This document shows, piece by piece, positions 26,168 through 35,000 of a DNA stretch of 64,000 bases. The notes beneath the pieces were generated by a model, which was not told the DNA's origin, did no database searches, and saw only the letters and a program-made list of their open reading frames with translations. The stretch lies in assembly GCA_024809215.1 (NCBI GenBank), contig JANUBW010000009.1:372001-436000 (forward strand), read 5' to 3'. Each line of letters opens with the position of its first letter. Positions within the stretch are counted from its first letter, which is position 1. Position numbers and translations under genes: made by a program. This DNA is from Niastella sp. OAS944. GTDB taxonomy: Bacteria > Bacteroidota > Bacteroidia > Chitinophagales > Chitinophagaceae.

Positions 26168-26878
26168 TTAGTTAGCAACACTTTCGTTTAAATATTGTTG
26201 TAATGCAATGTTAAACTCGGTTGGTTTTTCCATCATTGGCGCATGACCGCATTCATTCAGTACCACTAATTTAGTATAAGGGATCATACTGGCAAATTCG
26301 TGGGCAACATGAATAGGGGTGATCCTGTCTTCCTTTCCCCAAATTAACAGGGTGGGTGCAGTTATATTGGGTAAAATATCTGCAACGTAATGGCGCTGGG
26401 TTGATTTTGCAACCCGTAAAACACCCAGGCATTTTTGAGAATTGGTTGTAATACTTAGTACCTGTGAAACCAGCGTTTCGGTTACAACAGCCGGGTCGTG
26501 AAATGTATATTCAATTCTTTCTTTAATATATGCAGTTGTGCTTCTTTTAGGATAGCTGCCCATATTTGTATTTTCATAAAGCCCGGAGCTACCCGTTAAG
26601 ATCAGGTTTTTGACATTATGACCATTACGGGCGGTATATAAAATAGCAACGTGGCCACCCAGCGAATTACCGATCAATACAATGTTTTTCAGATTATTGG
26701 CTGCTATATATTCTTCAAGATATTCTACCAGAAAATACAGCGGGTCGGTTTTGGGTGTTTCGTATATTGGCAAAGAAGGAACATATACATTGTAAACGGA
26801 ACTAAACTGTTCAACAACACTATCCCAATTGCTAAGTTGTCCAAAAAGGCCATGAAGCAAAATCATATTTTGTTTCAT
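26168..26878 (-). CDS. Alpha/beta-fold hydrolase
   Basis: A 236-residue hydrolase from the ATG at 26878 (the frame opens at a TTG at 26896). The oxyanion loop ILLHGLFGQLSNWD, the nucleophile elbow GNSLGGHVA, the acid in WGKEDRITPIHVA and the catalytic histidine in NECGHAPMMEKP form a complete catalytic set. Closest in style to meta-cleavage-product hydrolases/epoxide hydrolases, but the substrate is unknown. First gene of a two-gene unit with the Crp-like regulator. Confidence 0.92.
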   Translation of the reverse strand: MKQNMILLHGLFGQLSNWDSVVEQFSSVYNVYVPSLPIYETPKTDPLYFLVEYLEEYIAANNLKNIVLIGNSLGGHVAILYTARNGHNVKNLILTGSSGLYENTNMGSYPKRSTTAYIKERIEYTFHDPAVVTETLVSQVLSITTNSQKCLGVLRVAKSTQRHYVADILPNITAPTLLIWGKEDRITPIHVAHEFASMIPYTKLVVLNECGHAPMMEKPTEFNIALQQYLNESVAN

Positions 26879-26968
26879 ATTATAATTTTCATTCAAAAAT
26901 AGCTGCTACAGCTTTTGGCACTCGTGACTACAATCACAATCGCTATACGGGTGTTTCAATAAAATTAT

Positions 26969-26976
26969 TATCTTTG
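26969..26976 (+). promoter_or_regulatory. -7 box of the rsgA promoter
   Basis: TATCTTTG fits TAnnTTTG exactly. The predicted transcript start is close to 26983, giving rsgA a leader of about 145 nt. Confidence 0.6.
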
Positions 26977-26982
26977 TACCTC

Positions 26983-27030
26983 ATGACACGCCCATCATCA
27001 TATTATCTTCTGCCGATCATTGCTGCCTGA
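26983..27030 (+). CDS. Possible 15-residue leader peptide upstream of rsgA
   Basis: ATG 6 nt after the -7 box, then MTRPSSYYLLPIIAA and a TGA at 27028-27030. The stop overlaps the left arm of a long-range stem ACGCAGG (27030-27036) / CCTGCGT (27072-27078). The arrangement recalls a leader peptide plus control hairpin, but the frame is very short and could be chance. Confidence 0.25.
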   Translation: MTRPSSYYLLPIIAA

Positions 27031-27126
27031 CGCAGGCCCTAAAGCAATTACGCTTTTACACTCACAGGTTACCTGCGTTTGAAAGGTCCTAATTAATTTA
27101 TTGTTACCGAAAGAATTATTATTATC

Positions 27127-28188
27127 ATGTCGACATTACAGTCGTACGGATGGAATGATCATTTTATGCATCATTTCGAAACACACGCTTTGCAGCACCT
27201 GGAAGCAGCCCGGGTACTGTCGATCCAGGGATTCAAACATGTATTGATCACCGGAACAGGAATTATAGAAGCCCAGGTGGCGGGCGCCCTCATCAATAGC
27301 CGCGAACCGGAAGCTTATCCCAAGGTTGGCGATTGGGTGTTGGTGAAATGCTACGAAGAAGAAGGCATTATCATCGATACACTGCCACGCATCAACGAAC
27401 TTAGCCGTAAGGCGCCGGGTACTACAAACACCCGGCAGGTACTTGCTGCCAATATTGATGCGGCGTTTATTGTACAGGGTCTCGATCGCGACTTTAACCT
27501 TATGCGCCTGCAACGCTACCTGCAACAAATTGTGCAGTGTAATATACAGCCCATCGTTATTCTTAATAAGGCCGACCTGGTAGCTGATGCGGAAACATAC
27601 CGGCAACAGGTACTGGAGTTGGGGTATAATTGTGCGGTAGTGCTCACCAGCGCGATAGACCCCACGCAACAAATTGAGTGGACCAGCCAATACCTTCTGC
27701 CACAGCATACCTATATTCTGTTAGGCTCTTCAGGAGTAGGTAAAAGCACCCTGCTTAATAGTCTGCTTGGTTATACGCTGCAACAGGAAGGGGCCACCAG
27801 CAGCGCCAACAGCAAGGGCAAACATACTACCACCGCGCGGCATCTCGTACTGTTGCCTAATGGCAGCATGATCATCGATGCGCCCGGAATGCGCGAGTTT
27901 GGTGTTACCGGAGAGGGTGGGGGTGAGGGAAACTTTCATCCGCTTATAGAAGAATTAGCGCCGCAATGCCGGTTTAGTGATTGTACCCATCAGCACGAAC
28001 CCGGTTGCGCCATCATAGCAGCTGTAAACAATGGTACATTGCCCGAGATCGTATACCGTAGTTACCTGAAGTTACTACGCGAGCAATCCCATTATCAATC
28101 CAATGAAGCCGATAAGCGGCGAAAAGAACGACAGTTCACTAAAATGGCGAAACAGGTATTCAAACACCGAAAAGACAGGAAGTATTGA
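27127..28188 (+). CDS. rsgA: Ribosome small-subunit-dependent GTPase A
   Basis: A 353-residue RsgA (YjeQ). An N-terminal OB-like domain (about 35-100) is followed by the circularly permuted GTPase: G4 NKAD, G5 TSA, G1 GSSGVGKST (200-208) and G3 DAPGMREFG. The C-terminal zinc knuckle has Cys/His spacing CRFSDCTHQHEPGC. It checks late maturation of the 30S subunit and hydrolyses GTP on the ribosome. Bounded by its own promoter and terminator. Confidence 0.96.
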   Translation: MSTLQSYGWNDHFMHHFETHALQHLEAARVLSIQGFKHVLITGTGIIEAQVAGALINSREPEAYPKVGDWVLVKCYEEEGIIIDTLPRINELSRKAPGTTNTRQVLAANIDAAFIVQGLDRDFNLMRLQRYLQQIVQCNIQPIVILNKADLVADAETYRQQVLELGYNCAVVLTSAIDPTQQIEWTSQYLLPQHTYILLGSSGVGKSTLLNSLLGYTLQQEGATSSANSKGKHTTTARHLVLLPNGSMIIDAPGMREFGVTGEGGGEGNFHPLIEELAPQCRFSDCTHQHEPGCAIIAAVNNGTLPEIVYRSYLKLLREQSHYQSNEADKRRKERQFTKMAKQVFKHRKDRKY

Positions 28189-28200
28189 TGTTAAAAATAA

Positions 28201-28227
28201 AAACTGAGCACCCGCTCAGTTTTTTTA
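28201..28227 (+). terminator. Terminator of rsgA
   Basis: Stem AAACTGAGC/GCTCAGTTT with a 4-nt loop and a run of seven or more T residues, starting 13 nt after the stop codon. Confidence 0.88.
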
Positions 28228-28260
28228 TTTTACCTTGTTGAAGTAAAATAATTGGATGTA

Positions 28261-28824
28261 ATGGATATCAAAGATATACTGGACAATATCTATCCACTTT
28301 CGCCCGAGGCGCTGGGTAAATTACAAAGTATAGCAGAAGAACGGCGCTATCCCAAGTGCCATATGTTAATTCGGGCCGGACGTATTGAAGACTACGTATA
28401 CTTTATCAAAACCGGAATTGCGCGTGCATTTTCAGAAATGCGTGAACAAAATGTAACATTTTGGTTTGGGCAGGAGGGCGATGCTATGGTGTCCATGCGC
28501 AGTTATGTTGACGGGAAACCAGGTTACGAGAATATAGAATTGCTGGAAGATTGTGAACTGTATCAAATAAACGCCGCAGGTTTACAGGCATTATTTCAGC
28601 AGGATATTTGCATTGCAAACTGGGGCCGTAAATTCGCCGAAAAGGAGATCATAAAAACCGAAAACAGGCTCATCAAACTTCAAATTGGCAGCGCCAGCGA
28701 ACGATATAAAGAACTTATACAGGAAAACCCAACCTTGCTTCAACGGGTTCCACTTGGGTATATTGCCTCCTATTTGGGCATCTCAGCGGTTAGCCTTAGC
28801 CGCATAAGAGCTGAAAAAGGATAA
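28261..28824 (+). CDS. Crp/Fnr-family transcriptional regulator
   Basis: A 187-residue protein from the ATG at 28261. The sensor barrel includes CHMLIRAGRIEDYVYFIKTGIAR and FGQEGDAMVSMRSYVDGKPG, and the DNA-binding end is VPLGYIASYLGISAVSLSRIRA, with no extension after the recognition helix. It is of the short Bacteroidota type in which the effector is unknown. It precedes the SMR transporter gene by 66 bp and may regulate it. Confidence 0.9.
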   Translation: MDIKDILDNIYPLSPEALGKLQSIAEERRYPKCHMLIRAGRIEDYVYFIKTGIARAFSEMREQNVTFWFGQEGDAMVSMRSYVDGKPGYENIELLEDCELYQINAAGLQALFQQDICIANWGRKFAEKEIIKTENRLIKLQIGSASERYKELIQENPTLLQRVPLGYIASYLGISAVSLSRIRAEKG

Positions 28825-28864
28825 TTATTTAACATTTGTAAAGTGCACCCATTACTGCCTGGTA

Positions 28865-28872
28865 TAATTTTG
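28865..28872 (+). promoter_or_regulatory. -7 box of the SMR transporter gene
   Basis: TAATTTTG (TAnnTTTG) 18 nt before the ATG at 28891. A TTTG at 28835-28838 is the nearest -33 candidate, but the 26-nt spacing is longer than usual. Confidence 0.45.
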
Positions 28873-28890
28873 CCGAAAATTAAAAAGAAG

Positions 28891-29220
28891 ATGAACTGGA
28901 TCATTTTAATAATTGGCGGGTTATTCGAGGTAGGTTTTACATTCAGTTTAGGGAAGGCAAAAGCATCAACCGGCAATACTGCCTATTTATGGTATAGCAT
29001 CTTTGTAATTTGCCTTATAACAAGTATTTATATGCTTATGAAAGCCACCGAAACATTGCCGCTCGGCACTGCCTATGCGGTATGGACGGGAATTGGCGCT
29101 ATGGGTACCGTGCTGCTTGGAATTGTTGTGTTTCAGGAGCCCGCCACACTATTGCGTGTTTTTTTTATAGCCACGCTTATTGGTTCCATAATTGGGTTAA
29201 AAGCCGTATCGCCTCATTAA
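28891..29220 (+). CDS. Small multidrug resistance (SMR) family exporter, Gdx/SugE-like
   Basis: A 109-residue protein with four transmembrane helices, starting at ATG 28891. The essential glutamate is at position 13 (IIGGLFEVGF). The fourth-helix region TAYAVWTGIGAMGTVLLGIVVFQEP matches the guanidinium-exporter/SugE subgroup better than EmrE-like multidrug pumps. It works as a dual-topology proton-coupled dimer in the inner membrane. The cargo (guanidinium or quaternary ammonium) cannot be decided from sequence. No guanidine riboswitch was seen in the short leader. Confidence 0.9.
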   Translation: MNWIILIIGGLFEVGFTFSLGKAKASTGNTAYLWYSIFVICLITSIYMLMKATETLPLGTAYAVWTGIGAMGTVLLGIVVFQEPATLLRVFFIATLIGSIIGLKAVSPH

Positions 29221-29243
29221 ATACGATTAAATTAATTTTGCAG

Positions 29244-29304
29244 AAAGGTTGATTTTGTCAACCTTTTTTTATTTATTTTTGTTTGAATGGTTGAAAAAGT
29301 CAAC
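29244..29304 (+). promoter_or_regulatory. Terminator plus two MarR-like operators flanking a promoter
   Basis: Palindrome 1, GGTTGA-TTTTG-TCAACC (29247-29263), is followed by a T-run and ends the SMR transcript. The -7 box TATTTTTG lies at 29274-29281. Palindrome 2, GGTTGA-AAAAG-TCAAC (29289-29304), sits at the predicted transcript start. Both palindromes share GTTGA-N5-TCAAC, so they are likely binding sites for the MarR protein encoded downstream. Confidence 0.55.
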
Positions 29305-29317
29305 TAATTTGAACATC

Positions 29318-29821
29318 ATGGCAACAATACTCTTATCTGACATTCAGATCAGAAATACCTTATTACCAGGCGATCTTGGATATATAGCTTATTTACATGG
29401 TGACCTTTATTCTAAGGAATGTGGTTACGGTCTCCTCTTTGAAACCTATGTATTGGATGGCCTGAAAGATTTTGCCCGGGAGTACGATGATTCCAGGGAT
29501 AAAATTTGGATCTGCGAACATAAGGGCAAGATCATTGGCTGCCTGGTGGCCCAGCATAGAGGAGATCAGGTTCAATTGCGATACTTTATCTTTCTTCCCG
29601 AATACCGGGGAATAGGCCTGGGCAAGTATCTTATGCAGGAGTTTGTGCAATTTATGCAGGAAAAAGGTTTTTCACACGCTTATTTGTGGACTACCAACGA
29701 GCAACATGCGGCTATTGCTTTATATAGCCGGTTCGGGTTTCTTTTAAACGAAGAAAAACCATCAAACAGCTTTGGTAAACCTATTGTAGAACGACGTTAC
29801 GACCTTACTAAATCACTCTAA
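29318..29821 (+). CDS. GNAT-family N-acetyltransferase
   Basis: A 167-residue acetyltransferase from the ATG at 29318. The acetyl-CoA-binding motif A is seen in YFIFLPEYRGIGLGKYLMQEF, and motif B in HAYLWTTNEQHAAIALYSRFGF. In many Bacteroidota this GNAT type is fused to, or adjacent to, a MarR regulator, as here, where the stop overlaps the next start by 1 nt. Acceptor substrate unknown. Confidence 0.92.
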   Translation: MATILLSDIQIRNTLLPGDLGYIAYLHGDLYSKECGYGLLFETYVLDGLKDFAREYDDSRDKIWICEHKGKIIGCLVAQHRGDQVQLRYFIFLPEYRGIGLGKYLMQEFVQFMQEKGFSHAYLWTTNEQHAAIALYSRFGFLLNEEKPSNSFGKPIVERRYDLTKSL

Positions 29822-30273
29822 TGTTTACCTCTATGAAGAGCAAACAACGCACTATAGAAGAAATAAGGGCCTTTAATCGCTATTATACCGGTTTAATCGG
29901 TTTACTGAACGATCATTTGCTCGATAGTGAATATTCACTGGCAGAAGTGCGCATTCTTTATGAGATCAATACGCATCAACCTGTGAGCGCTTCTCAGATA
30001 ATGTCGGAAATGGGTATCGACAAAGGGTACCTGAGCAGGGTGCTGAAACAGCTTGAGAAAAATGGGCTGATCTCAAAACAGGTGTCGGATGAAGATGCCC
30101 GTGTAGCCCTGGTGTCATTGACAGCTAAAGGAGAAACATTATTTAGCAAGCTGAATGCGGCAAGTGACCAACAGATAGAAGCGCTGATAACCAATCTCTC
30201 AAGGGATGAGCAACGGACCCTGATAGAGCATATGCATGCAATAAAGGTATTGTTAACGGTTAAAACCTCATGA
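29821..30273 (+). CDS. MarR-family transcriptional regulator
   Basis: A 150-residue MarR protein. The winged helix is seen in PVSASQIMSEMGIDKGYLSRVLKQLEKNGLI, then the wing SKQVSDEDARVALVSLTAKGE. Terminal helices form the dimer interface. Translationally coupled (TAATG) to the GNAT gene. The pair is the split equivalent of fused MarR-GNAT proteins, with the order reversed. Paired palindromes before the operon suggest autorepression. Confidence 0.93.
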   Translation: MFTSMKSKQRTIEEIRAFNRYYTGLIGLLNDHLLDSEYSLAEVRILYEINTHQPVSASQIMSEMGIDKGYLSRVLKQLEKNGLISKQVSDEDARVALVSLTAKGETLFSKLNAASDQQIEALITNLSRDEQRTLIEHMHAIKVLLTVKTS

Positions 30274-30383
30274 CCGCCCTATCTCAATGTTTATGCGTTG
30301 ATTGCGTTGACGGCTTTTTAAAAAGATTTGTTACAATTAAAAAATACATTTCATCAGGATAATTTCTCTTTGAATATTTCTAC

Positions 30384-30391
30384 TACTTTTG
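30384..30391 (+). promoter_or_regulatory. -7 box of the response-regulator gene
   Basis: TACTTTTG fits TAnnTTTG and lies 38 nt before the ATG at 30430. No well-spaced -33 element was recognised. Confidence 0.45.
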
Positions 30392-30429
30392 CGCAGTAAA
30401 ATACAGGGTTTTTAAAGTACTAATCAATT

Positions 30430-30837
30430 ATGTGTAAAGATCAGGCGATAATTTTACTGGTTGATGACGATGTGGATGATCAGGAACTTTTAACCGAAGA
30501 GATCAATAAACTCGAACCTGCCATCCTTGTAAAACGCTTCAACAATGGCATGCAGGTAATGGAGTATTTGTTCAAAAAGGATGATGAAATTCCCTGTCTT
30601 ATTATCCTCGACTATAATATGCCGATTGTAAATGGTCTTGAGGTGCTGCAAAAACTGGCGCATATGCCGCATTTACGAAATGTGCCCAAAATTGTGTGGA
30701 GCACTTCCAATTCTTCCCTTTATCAGAATAAATGTCTTCAAACCGGCGCCTTAAAATATATTGTAAAGGCCAATGACCTGGGCGGCCTTAAAAAGATCGC
30801 AACGGAAATGGTTGAAGCTTGTTGCGGGGCCAATTAG
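30430..30837 (+). CDS. Single-domain response regulator
   Basis: A 135-residue CheY-like receiver. The acidic pair LLVDDDVDD, phospho-acceptor in LIILDYNMPIVNG, the Ser/Thr in VWSTSN and the lysine in KYIVKAND are intact. It belongs to the Rcp1-like group with a long acidic beta1-alpha1 loop, usually partnered with phytochrome-like or PAS hybrid kinases; no kinase gene is present here. Stand-alone unit converging on the RND adaptor gene. Confidence 0.9.
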   Translation: MCKDQAIILLVDDDVDDQELLTEEINKLEPAILVKRFNNGMQVMEYLFKKDDEIPCLIILDYNMPIVNGLEVLQKLAHMPHLRNVPKIVWSTSNSSLYQNKCLQTGALKYIVKANDLGGLKKIATEMVEACCGAN

Positions 30838-30884
30838 AAGATGAGTCGCCCTGCATTGGCGACCCACCTTTTGATATGTTGTTT

Positions 30885-32042
30885 TTATTCCTCCGGTGTA
30901 TTCTTCAACATGGTGAGCAGGGTATAAGCGTTCGACATTACCATTTTCTTGCTTGCAGGCAATTCAGAAGTAATGGCTGTGGACCCTTTCGACGCACCAC
31001 CTACAGTTACTGGTAGTAAGCTAAACTTAAGCGGAGCTTCCTGTATAAAAACGTATTGTTTGTTCTGCCACGAAACAACGGCCTCGTTTGGTACCGTTTT
31101 GCCATATTGATTGGCTACATTGATCTCAGCGGTAATAAATGAACCGGGCAGCAGGCGGGGCGAGGCGGGGTCCATATGACAATGTACTTCAATAGCCCGG
31201 GTTTCATTAAAGGCCGGTGCAATGTATTCTATTGTTGCCGTTCCCTTTTTGGTTTGTCCCTGGTTACTGACATAGCTTATTTTTTGACCGATCTTAAGTG
31301 ATGCCGCATTGCCCTCAAATACGGTTAAAGATATATGTGGTTTCGATGGATCGATGATCTCGAACAGCACATCGGTAGGGGCTACATATTTGCCGGGGTT
31401 AACATTCACCCGGCTTATATAACCATTCACCGGCGAATAGATATTAATGGTTCTTGTTAAGCTTTGGGCTGTAAGCGTTTCGGGATTTATGTTTATAAGC
31501 CTGAGTTTTTCTGCCAATGCGGTTGTGGTAACCTGCTGGGTTTCCAAATCGGCTTTTGCCTGCTGAAAAGTACGTATACTGCTCGATTGGGTTTTGCTCA
31601 ACTCCTGTTGCCGTTCGTAATCTGATTGCAGAAATGCCAGCTTGCTTTTACTTAACAGATAGTCCTGCTGTAATTGAATAAAAGACGCATCTTCCACTGT
31701 TGCCAGTACGCTTCCTTTAGTAACATGTTGCCCATGTACCAGCGATGTTCTTTTTAAGTAACCGCCCAGGGGGAAACTGATGGTATGCAGGTTTTCCGGC
31801 GGTGCTTCGATGGTGCCATTCACTTTTAGTAATTCATTTACCGATCCATTGCTAACATCGCCAACGGTAATGCCCGCGGCTTTGTATTGTTGTTCGGTTA
31901 TTTCAATTACCTCTGTAGTCGGTTGCGGTTCAGTAGCAGCGGCCTCACTTTTGGGTTCATTCTTTTTTGTCTCCTGACCCTGAGAACTGCAGGCTGCATA
32001 AAAAAATGACAGTGATGTTATGATGATAAGTATGTTCTTCAT
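30885..32042 (-). CDS. RND efflux periplasmic adaptor lipoprotein (CusB/CzcB type)
   Basis: A 385-residue membrane-fusion protein with lipobox YAAC (Cys18). The lipoyl/barrel-sandwich half HTISFPLGGYLKRTSLVHGQHVTKGSVLATVED, an alpha-hairpin (about 125-185) and the returning INIYSPVNGYISRVNVNPGKYV define the family. It links the inner-membrane pump to the outer-membrane channel. It is the last gene of the operon, 24 nt after the pump/TolC fusion gene. Confidence 0.93.
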   Translation of the reverse strand: MKNILIIITSLSFFYAACSSQGQETKKNEPKSEAAATEPQPTTEVIEITEQQYKAAGITVGDVSNGSVNELLKVNGTIEAPPENLHTISFPLGGYLKRTSLVHGQHVTKGSVLATVEDASFIQLQQDYLLSKSKLAFLQSDYERQQELSKTQSSSIRTFQQAKADLETQQVTTTALAEKLRLININPETLTAQSLTRTINIYSPVNGYISRVNVNPGKYVAPTDVLFEIIDPSKPHISLTVFEGNAASLKIGQKISYVSNQGQTKKGTATIEYIAPAFNETRAIEVHCHMDPASPRLLPGSFITAEINVANQYGKTVPNEAVVSWQNKQYVFIQEAPLKFSLLPVTVGGASKGSTAITSELPASKKMVMSNAYTLLTMLKNTPEE

Positions 32043-32066
32043 TGTTAAATCGCTTTTATATTCCTC

Positions 32067-35000
32067 CTAATAAATTGTGCCGGTAAGGTTTTCGATCTCG
32101 ATGGCAGATTCATTGTATTGATCGATGATTGAATAATATTGACTTTTGGTTTCAATGGCCTGATTTATCAGTAGTACCCATTCCAGGTAATTGATATCGC
32201 CGCTTTGTAGTTTGTTGTTGGCGGTTTGCATAATGGTTGCTGCATTGGGAAGAAGGGTTTGGTGATAGTCGCCAATTAACTTCTGATTGTACAGATATGT
32301 TTTTTGAGCATTGCTCAATGCCGTACCCAGTCCTTTGCCAACTGCTTCCTTTTCCAGCTCCTGCTGGGTGATGGAGAGGCGGGAGGCCTTGATGCGCGCC
32401 TGTTGCGACCCACGGAATATAGGTAATTCAATTCCGATCATGCCCGACTGAAACCTGTCGCTACGCGTAAAGTATTTGTCGCCCGAAGCGGTGGTTTGCC
32501 AACCTGAAAACGATGCATTGGCATAACCGAGGCCTAAAGAAGGCAGTAAGCGGCTTTTCTCCAATTGCAACGTGGCTTTCTTTTGCGTGATGATAGCATT
32601 CTGTATTTGCAGCGATGGATTGGCGCCAGGTATAGAGTCGTAAACATACAGGTCTGTGCGGAGCTGGTATTGCATACTATCGGCTTTAGGTACCAGCAGT
32701 TCCTTTGTGTTGGTAAGATATCGAAGCCGTTCTAAATAAATTTGCTCATCTCTTTGTAGCATTTGTAATTGTGACCCGATCTGAAGTCGCTGGTTTTGTG
32801 TGGTGGCTGTTTCCAGGGCATCAGTTTGTCCCAGTCGCAACCTGTTACTGGCTTTTTGTAAGGCTGCTTCGTATATACTATCTGCCTGTAGCAGCGCCTG
32901 CTGCCGCTGTTTCATAACCAGCAGTGCATAGAACAAACGTTTTATTTCGGTTTGAATGTGCAGTTTGGTAACCGCGGTCTGGCTTTTACTAATATCAAAA
33001 TTGGCGGCATTAACGCGCTTTTGATTTTTGTAAACAGAGGGGAACTGAACAGATTGATTAACCGTAAAACGGTTATCAATATAAGTACTGTTCAGTTTCC
33101 CATGTTCATAGTTAAAACCTGTTGCAGGAAGGTCATAGGATGATTTGATCAAAGCGGAGTAATAGTTCTCATTCATCTCCGATGCACGCAGCTGCAAGTT
33201 CTGTTGGCCGGCCAATTGTAAAAATTCCTGCAAAGTTGCCGGGCGCTGCGCTACCGAAGCGGTACCGGATACAAGCAAAAGCATTGCTGCTACAGCTGTT
33301 TTTTTGCCTGGTTTAAAATAGGTAAAACCTTTTTCAAAAATGATGTATAACACGGGTAATACAAATAAGGTAAGTAATGTAGAAACGATCAATCCGCCTA
33401 TAACCACAGTGGCTAATGGTTTTTGTACGGCGCCGCCTGCGCCGGTGCTTATAGCCATGGGAATAAAACCCAGTGATGGCACCAGGGCTGTCATTAGCAA
33501 TGCCCGTAGTTTTGATTTTGTAGCGTGCACAACAATTCGTTTAATGTCGTGCCAGCCCTCTTTCTTCAGCCGGTTAAATTCCGATACCAGCAAAATGCCA
33601 TTTAAAACAGCCACGCCAAATAAGGCAATAAATCCTACGCCGGCAGAAATACTGAATGGCATATCCCTGATCCATAGGGCGAAAATGCCGCCCATGGCCG
33701 AAAGCGGAATGGCCGTATAGATCAATAAACCCTGCTTCACTGAGTTGAACGCAAAGTATAGCAACAGAAATATCATAAGTAATGCAATGGGAACAACGAT
33801 CGCCAACCGGGCTTTAGCGGCATTCATGTTTTCAAATGAACCACCATACACAAGTGTATAGTCGGGCGGCAGATTCAGCTGGGCGGCCACTTTTTGTTGC
33901 AACTCGGTAACGATAGATTGTACGTCGCGGCCATTTACATTGAAGCCAATAACAATTCGCCGGCGGGTGTTTTCGCGTTGTATTTGATTTACCCCGGTTA
34001 CCTCGCTTATGTCTGCCAGCTGTGAAACCGGTATTTGTGTTCCGGCTGGTGTAGGCACCAGCATGTTTTGTACATCTTCAATTGTTTTTCGGCCTTCATC
34101 GCTTACACGCACTACCAGGTCGAATTTTCTTTCACCTTCAAATACCTGGCCGGCGCTTTGCCCCGCAAACGCCGCATTGATGATGCGGTTGATCTCTTCT
34201 ACGTTTAGTCCGTAGCGTGAAATAGCATCGCGGTTGTATTTGATAACGATCTGCGGCATGCCGGTCACTGTTTCTTCATACACATCTATAGCGCCGGGAA
34301 CGGTATTGATGATGTTGTGCAGCCGGGCTGCATAGGCAGCCAGCGAATCGAGGTTCTCACCAAATATTTTACACACCACATCCTGCCGGGCGCCGGTCAT
34401 TAATTCGTTAAAACGCATTTGCACGGGGAACTGAAAGCCAACGGTAATGCCTGGTACGGCGCCTAGTTTTTCAGTCATTTTTTCAGAAAGTTCTGGGAAG
34501 CTTTTTGCTGAGGTCCACTCGTCTTTCTTTTTTAAAATAACCATCATATCACCGGCTTCAAATGGCATGGGATCGGTTGGAATTTCGGCACTGCCTATTT
34601 TAGTAACTACTTTTTCTACTTCAGGAAAACTGTCGAGGAGTATTTTGGAAGCCTGTTGTGTGAACTTGATCGTGTTTTTTAAGTTACTTCCCGTTAATAA
34701 CCTTGTTTCTACCGCAAAATCACCTTCTTCAATAGTTGGAATAAATTCTCCGCCCATTTTCGATAAGATGAGAACTGCTATCATAAACAACCCGATAGTT
34801 ATTGCGATCACCGTTTTGGGGAGATAAAGCACACGGCCAAGCGCAGGCTGATATTTTCGTTCCAGCCACACGGTCATTTTATCGGCCAGGGTAGGTTTAT
34901 GGCGCAGTTTCTTATTCAGTAACAATGCATTCATCATTGGCACATAGGTAATGGAAAGCAGGAATGCACCTAAAATGGCAAAGGCAATAGTAAGTGCCAT

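Noticed and set aside
30845-30863. Terminator between the response-regulator and RND-adaptor genes (GTCGCC/GGCGAC)
   Set aside because: A short 6-bp stem without a T-tract on either strand; too weak to list as a terminator.
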